NCBI RefSeq assembly: GCF_001316285.1
Contig: NZ_BBDO01000007.1
Location: 1-64,000 of the forward strand
Length of the DNA: 64,000 bases
Reading direction: 5' to 3'
Source of the DNA: Vulcanisaeta sp. JCM 16161
GTDB taxonomy: Archaea; Thermoproteota; Thermoprotei; Thermoproteales; Thermocladiaceae
Part shown: positions 61,554 through 64,000 of the stretch, piece by piece
How positions within the stretch are numbered: the stretch's first letter is position 1
Layout of the letters: each line of letters begins with the position of its first letter
Translations under genes and position numbers: made by a program
Notes under the pieces: generated by a model
The model's input: the letters and a program-made list of their open reading frames with translations, nothing else
Database searches by the model: none
Told to the model about the DNA's origin: nothing

Positions 61554-62554
61554 GAAGGATCAAACTAAACTTCGCGGATAAGGAAATAGAGTTCGTCGAT
61601 AGGGATTCTGCGCTTAGGCGTGTTGAGGATTGGGCCGAGAGGGGGACGTATCCTGTTCAGGTGGTTTACGGCCCTGAGGGATGTGGGAAAACTGCATGGC
61701 TTAGGCAATCAGCCGAGCTCCTCAAGGAGTTGGGCTTCGACGTCATTTACATAAACCCCGTTGAGAGGGAATTCCTAGCTGAAGTCGGCGTCGAGGACTT
61801 GAGGAGGAGGCTCATTGATATTCTCCGTGAGGCTACAGACAATGCATGGATTAAGGCGGTATGGGCGGTCATTGACTTGGCGAGGGAATTAATTAAGGTT
61901 GGCAGGGGGAGAATTGCCGTGTTGGTGGACGACGTTTTTCAAGTGATTGGCTAGATAGGGCGGCTATGTATGTCAAGGGTATGCTCGGCCTAATAGAGCA
62001 CCCACCGGCTGAGTATGAGAGGGTGGTAGCAGTCGCCGCAACGAGCGAGGGATTGAGTAGGTGGGAGATTGGTCGCCATAGGTGGCTGATTTACTGGCAA
62101 TGTGGAACATGTCGAGGGAGGGCTTTAGGCAACTGTATGATCAAGTACCTGGTGGTAAGCCATCGTTTGAGGAGGCCTTTAGATTAACGGGTGGAAACCC
62201 ATCATTACTAGCTAGGCTATACAGGGAGTCCTGGGACACGAACCTAGTCGCGAGGAAACTCGTTGAGGAGAAGAGGGTCACGCCGGGATTCGTGGCTAAA
62301 TGGAGGAACTACCTTAAGGATATAATTGATGACCCAGACGCACTATGGCGCCCTGACGTACCCGAGGAATTAATCAATGAATTAACCAGGAGAAACCTAA
62401 TACTTTACTTCATGCCGGACCGCGATGCAAGGCTGTGGATTGATGAACCACCGCCGGAGAAGGATCCGGAATTGGGGATTGTAGGTACGTGGCTTGGCAA
62501 ACACCGCTACATAGGGAGGCTGTCAGGATTGTTCTTGAGGGTGCCGGGAAGTGA
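61550..62554 (+). CDS. Archaeal P-loop ATPase, tandem copy 2, frameshifted
   Basis: Same architecture as copy 1: Walker A YGPEGCGKTAWLRQS, Walker B IAVLVDDVFQVIG, GGNPSLLARLY. Indels at about 61952, 62085 and 62480 break it; restored segments are LDRAAMYVKGML, HRWADLLAMWNM and RYVAWQTPLHREAVRI. GTG 61550 overlaps copy 1 and its restored stop overlaps copy 3 (GTGA at 62551). It is the only broken member of the three. Confidence 0.75.
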
Positions 62555-63645
62555 GGAGGGTTATACTCGACTTCGCCAACACTAAAGTCGAGTTCGCCGA
62601 TAGAGAGCTCGCAATTAAGCAGGTCGAGGAGTGGGCTGATAAGGGCACGTACCCAGTCCAGGTTATCTATGGGCCTGAGGGCTGTGGTAAGACTGCCTGG
62701 TTGCTTCAGTCTGTTGAGTTGCTTAAGGAGCTTGGCTTCGAGGTTATTTACGTTAACCCAATTAATAAGTTCACCATAGCTGAGTTCGGCATTGAGGGTT
62801 TAAGGAATAGGTTCCTAAAGCTCGTTGAGGAGGCGATTAGTCAGAATGTATTGGCTAGGATTGCGTGGATAGCCTATGATACAGCCTATGAATTGGTTAA
62901 GGTGACGAGGGGCAGGGTTGCGATCATTGTTGATGATGCATTCCAGGTGATTGGCGTTAAGGAGTCGGCAATGTACGTTAAGGCGCTGCTAAATTTGATA
63001 GAGTATCCACCTGAGCATTACGAGAGGATAATTACGATTGCTGCAACCAGTGAAGGATCCTCGAGGTTCGAGGTTGGTAAGCATAGGTGGGCTAACACGC
63101 TGGCCATGTGGAACCTGGGTAAGGAGGGATTCAAGCAATTATACGAGCAAGTGCCAGGCAGTAAGCCTAGCCTTGACGAGGCCTGGAAATTAACGGGTGG
63201 AAACCCAGGAATTCTAGAGGAGCTTTACAGGGCGAATTGGGATGTTGATAAGGTCATTGATAGGCTTATTGAGGGGAAGAGGCTTATGGCGTTCATAACC
63301 TCACTCAACCCCAGCGAGAGGGAGCTCATAATGAGGGCCCTAGACGACCCAGACATATTGATGAGTGGAAAAGGGATACCGCTACTCAACAGGCTAATCG
63401 AATTAAACCTAGCCCTAGACATACCCAGTAGGAAGCCATACCTATGGGTTGATGAGCCACCGCCAGAGAGGGACTTGGAACTTGGTATTGGACGCTATGT
63501 GGCTTGGCAGAGTCCATTACACAGAGAAGCCGTGAAGAGGGCGTTAGAGGCACCTAGCAGTAGGTTAATGGCCATGGTTACGGCGCCTATTGATTGCGAA
63601 TTGACGTGGGATTTTAAGCACCATAGACGTGGTGGAAAGGTTTGA
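62551..63645 (+). CDS. Archaeal P-loop ATPase, tandem copy 3
   Basis: A 364-residue paralogue: DRELAIKQVEEWADKGTYPV, Walker A YGPEGCGKTAWLLQ, Walker B RVAIIVDDAFQVIG, LTGGNPGILEELY. The C-terminal winged-helix-like part differs from copies 1 and 2 (LMAFITSLNPSERELIMRAL), but the last 27 codons of the shared region are almost identical in DNA to copy 1. An extra tail of about 30 residues (ending DFKHHRRGGKV) has no counterpart. GTG 62551 is the start. Confidence 0.8.
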   Translation: MRRVILDFANTKVEFADRELAIKQVEEWADKGTYPVQVIYGPEGCGKTAWLLQSVELLKELGFEVIYVNPINKFTIAEFGIEGLRNRFLKLVEEAISQNVLARIAWIAYDTAYELVKVTRGRVAIIVDDAFQVIGVKESAMYVKALLNLIEYPPEHYERIITIAATSEGSSRFEVGKHRWANTLAMWNLGKEGFKQLYEQVPGSKPSLDEAWKLTGGNPGILEELYRANWDVDKVIDRLIEGKRLMAFITSLNPSERELIMRALDDPDILMSGKGIPLLNRLIELNLALDIPSRKPYLWVDEPPPERDLELGIGRYVAWQSPLHREAVKRALEAPSSRLMAMVTAPIDCELTWDFKHHRRGGKV

Positions 63646-63682
63646 TTAAACCCTTTAGAAAGCCATCAATAATTGGCGGTGT

Positions 63683-64000
63683 ATGAGGAGACTCACTATT
63701 AGGAATATTGGTCCAATTAGTAAGGCCGATATTGAGATAACGCCCTGGGTTATCATAGTCGGTGGTAACGCCTCGGGGAAAACCATAATATCAACAATTC
63801 ACTACCTAACCCTCTTCCAATCAGCACCGTCAATGCCCTGGAGAATTAACCTAGGCACCATTAGAGCGGGGGTGCAGGAGACCTCAATAAGTGTTAAGGA
63901 ATTGATAGAAGAAAACCGTGAATTATTCAAGCAATTATTAACCAATGAGATAAGGAGATTATTCAATGCGGAGCCACATGGGCTGGTTAAGATCGGTGAG
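63683..64000 (+). CDS. RecF/SMC-type AAA ATPase, 5' part only
   Basis: ATG 63683 opens MRRLTIRNIGPISKADIEIT and Walker A VGGNASGKT (about 28-36), the N-terminal pattern of RecF, OLD and SMC-like ATPases. The frame is open to the window end, giving 106 residues with no stop. It lies 37 bp after the third tandem ATPase. Function cannot be told from this part; single-gene nuclease-linked ATPases and RecF-like repair proteins are both possible. Confidence 0.7.
   Translation, partial: MRRLTIRNIGPISKADIEITPWVIIVGGNASGKTIISTIHYLTLFQSAPSMPWRINLGTIRAGVQETSISVKELIEENRELFKQLLTNEIRRLFNAEPHGLVKIGE

Noticed and set aside
1..64000. tRNA or rRNA genes
   Set aside because: No cloverleaf-like or rRNA-like stretch was noticed in the intergenic gaps; a dedicated scan was not possible.

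Overview
The window looks like chromosomal DNA of a hyperthermophilic crenarchaeon of the Thermoproteales, most like Vulcanisaeta or Caldivirga. Supporting signs are archaeal-type housekeeping genes (Trm1, S24e, Spt4, Tsr3, archease, AlaX), crenarchaeal TATA-like boxes 20-30 bp upstream of leaderless starts, ATGA/GTGA operon overlaps, AGG/ATA-rich codon use, a PaREP1 gene and a thermopsin. The genus is inferred; no rRNA or tRNA gene was seen.

About half of the genes, including conserved single-copy ones, are split by single-base indels, several inside homopolymers. The protein continues cleanly in a neighbouring frame each time, so I annotate full spans and treat most breaks as probable sequence error rather than decay.

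1-13.6 kb: PaREP2-like fragment, trm1, UPF0200 kinase, an XRE regulator, sdhBCD without sdhA, a class-V aminotransferase, an SMC-type ATPase, a PadR regulator, a CobD-like decarboxylase, an SSF/DUF3311 symporter, an M20 peptidase and AlaX.

13.7-19.3 kb: an accessory island with four copies of a 56-bp oriented palindrome. Two copies face each other around a broken archaeal ATPase gene. The island also has an M48-like protease/SpoIIM operon, a duplicated small gene next to a retropepsin-like gene, and an AbrB-like gene behind iterated GTTTCA motifs.

19.3-36 kb: coaBC, an MHS transporter, an EtfABCX (fixABCX) electron-bifurcating cluster, two radical SAM genes, S24e/Spt4, a HhH-GPD glycosylase lacking its usual catalytic Asp, Tsr3, a molybdenum hydroxylase whose FAD and 2Fe-2S subunits are fused, and PaREP1. 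Two candidate C/D-box-like RNAs lie near 19.3 and 25.7 kb.

36-46 kb: a channel-like membrane protein with a GT4 glycosyltransferase, small membrane proteins, a VapBC pair, archease, a three-gene MacB/Lol-like ABC exporter, and GT-C and GT2 glycosyltransferases.

46-60.5 kb: a ten-gene overlapping minus-strand operon built on MoxR, DUF58, DUF4350 and DUF4129-like proteins with DUF1616-type and other membrane proteins. It is followed by a polysaccharide flippase and, on the plus strand, a thermopsin-type surface protease with repeated domains, a repeat-rich surface protein, a membrane protein and a paralogue of the operon's first gene. I read this as a cell-envelope assembly region.

60.5-64 kb: three tandem paralogous archaeal ATPases, related to the broken copy at 17 kb, then the start of a RecF/SMC-type ATPase cut by the window end.
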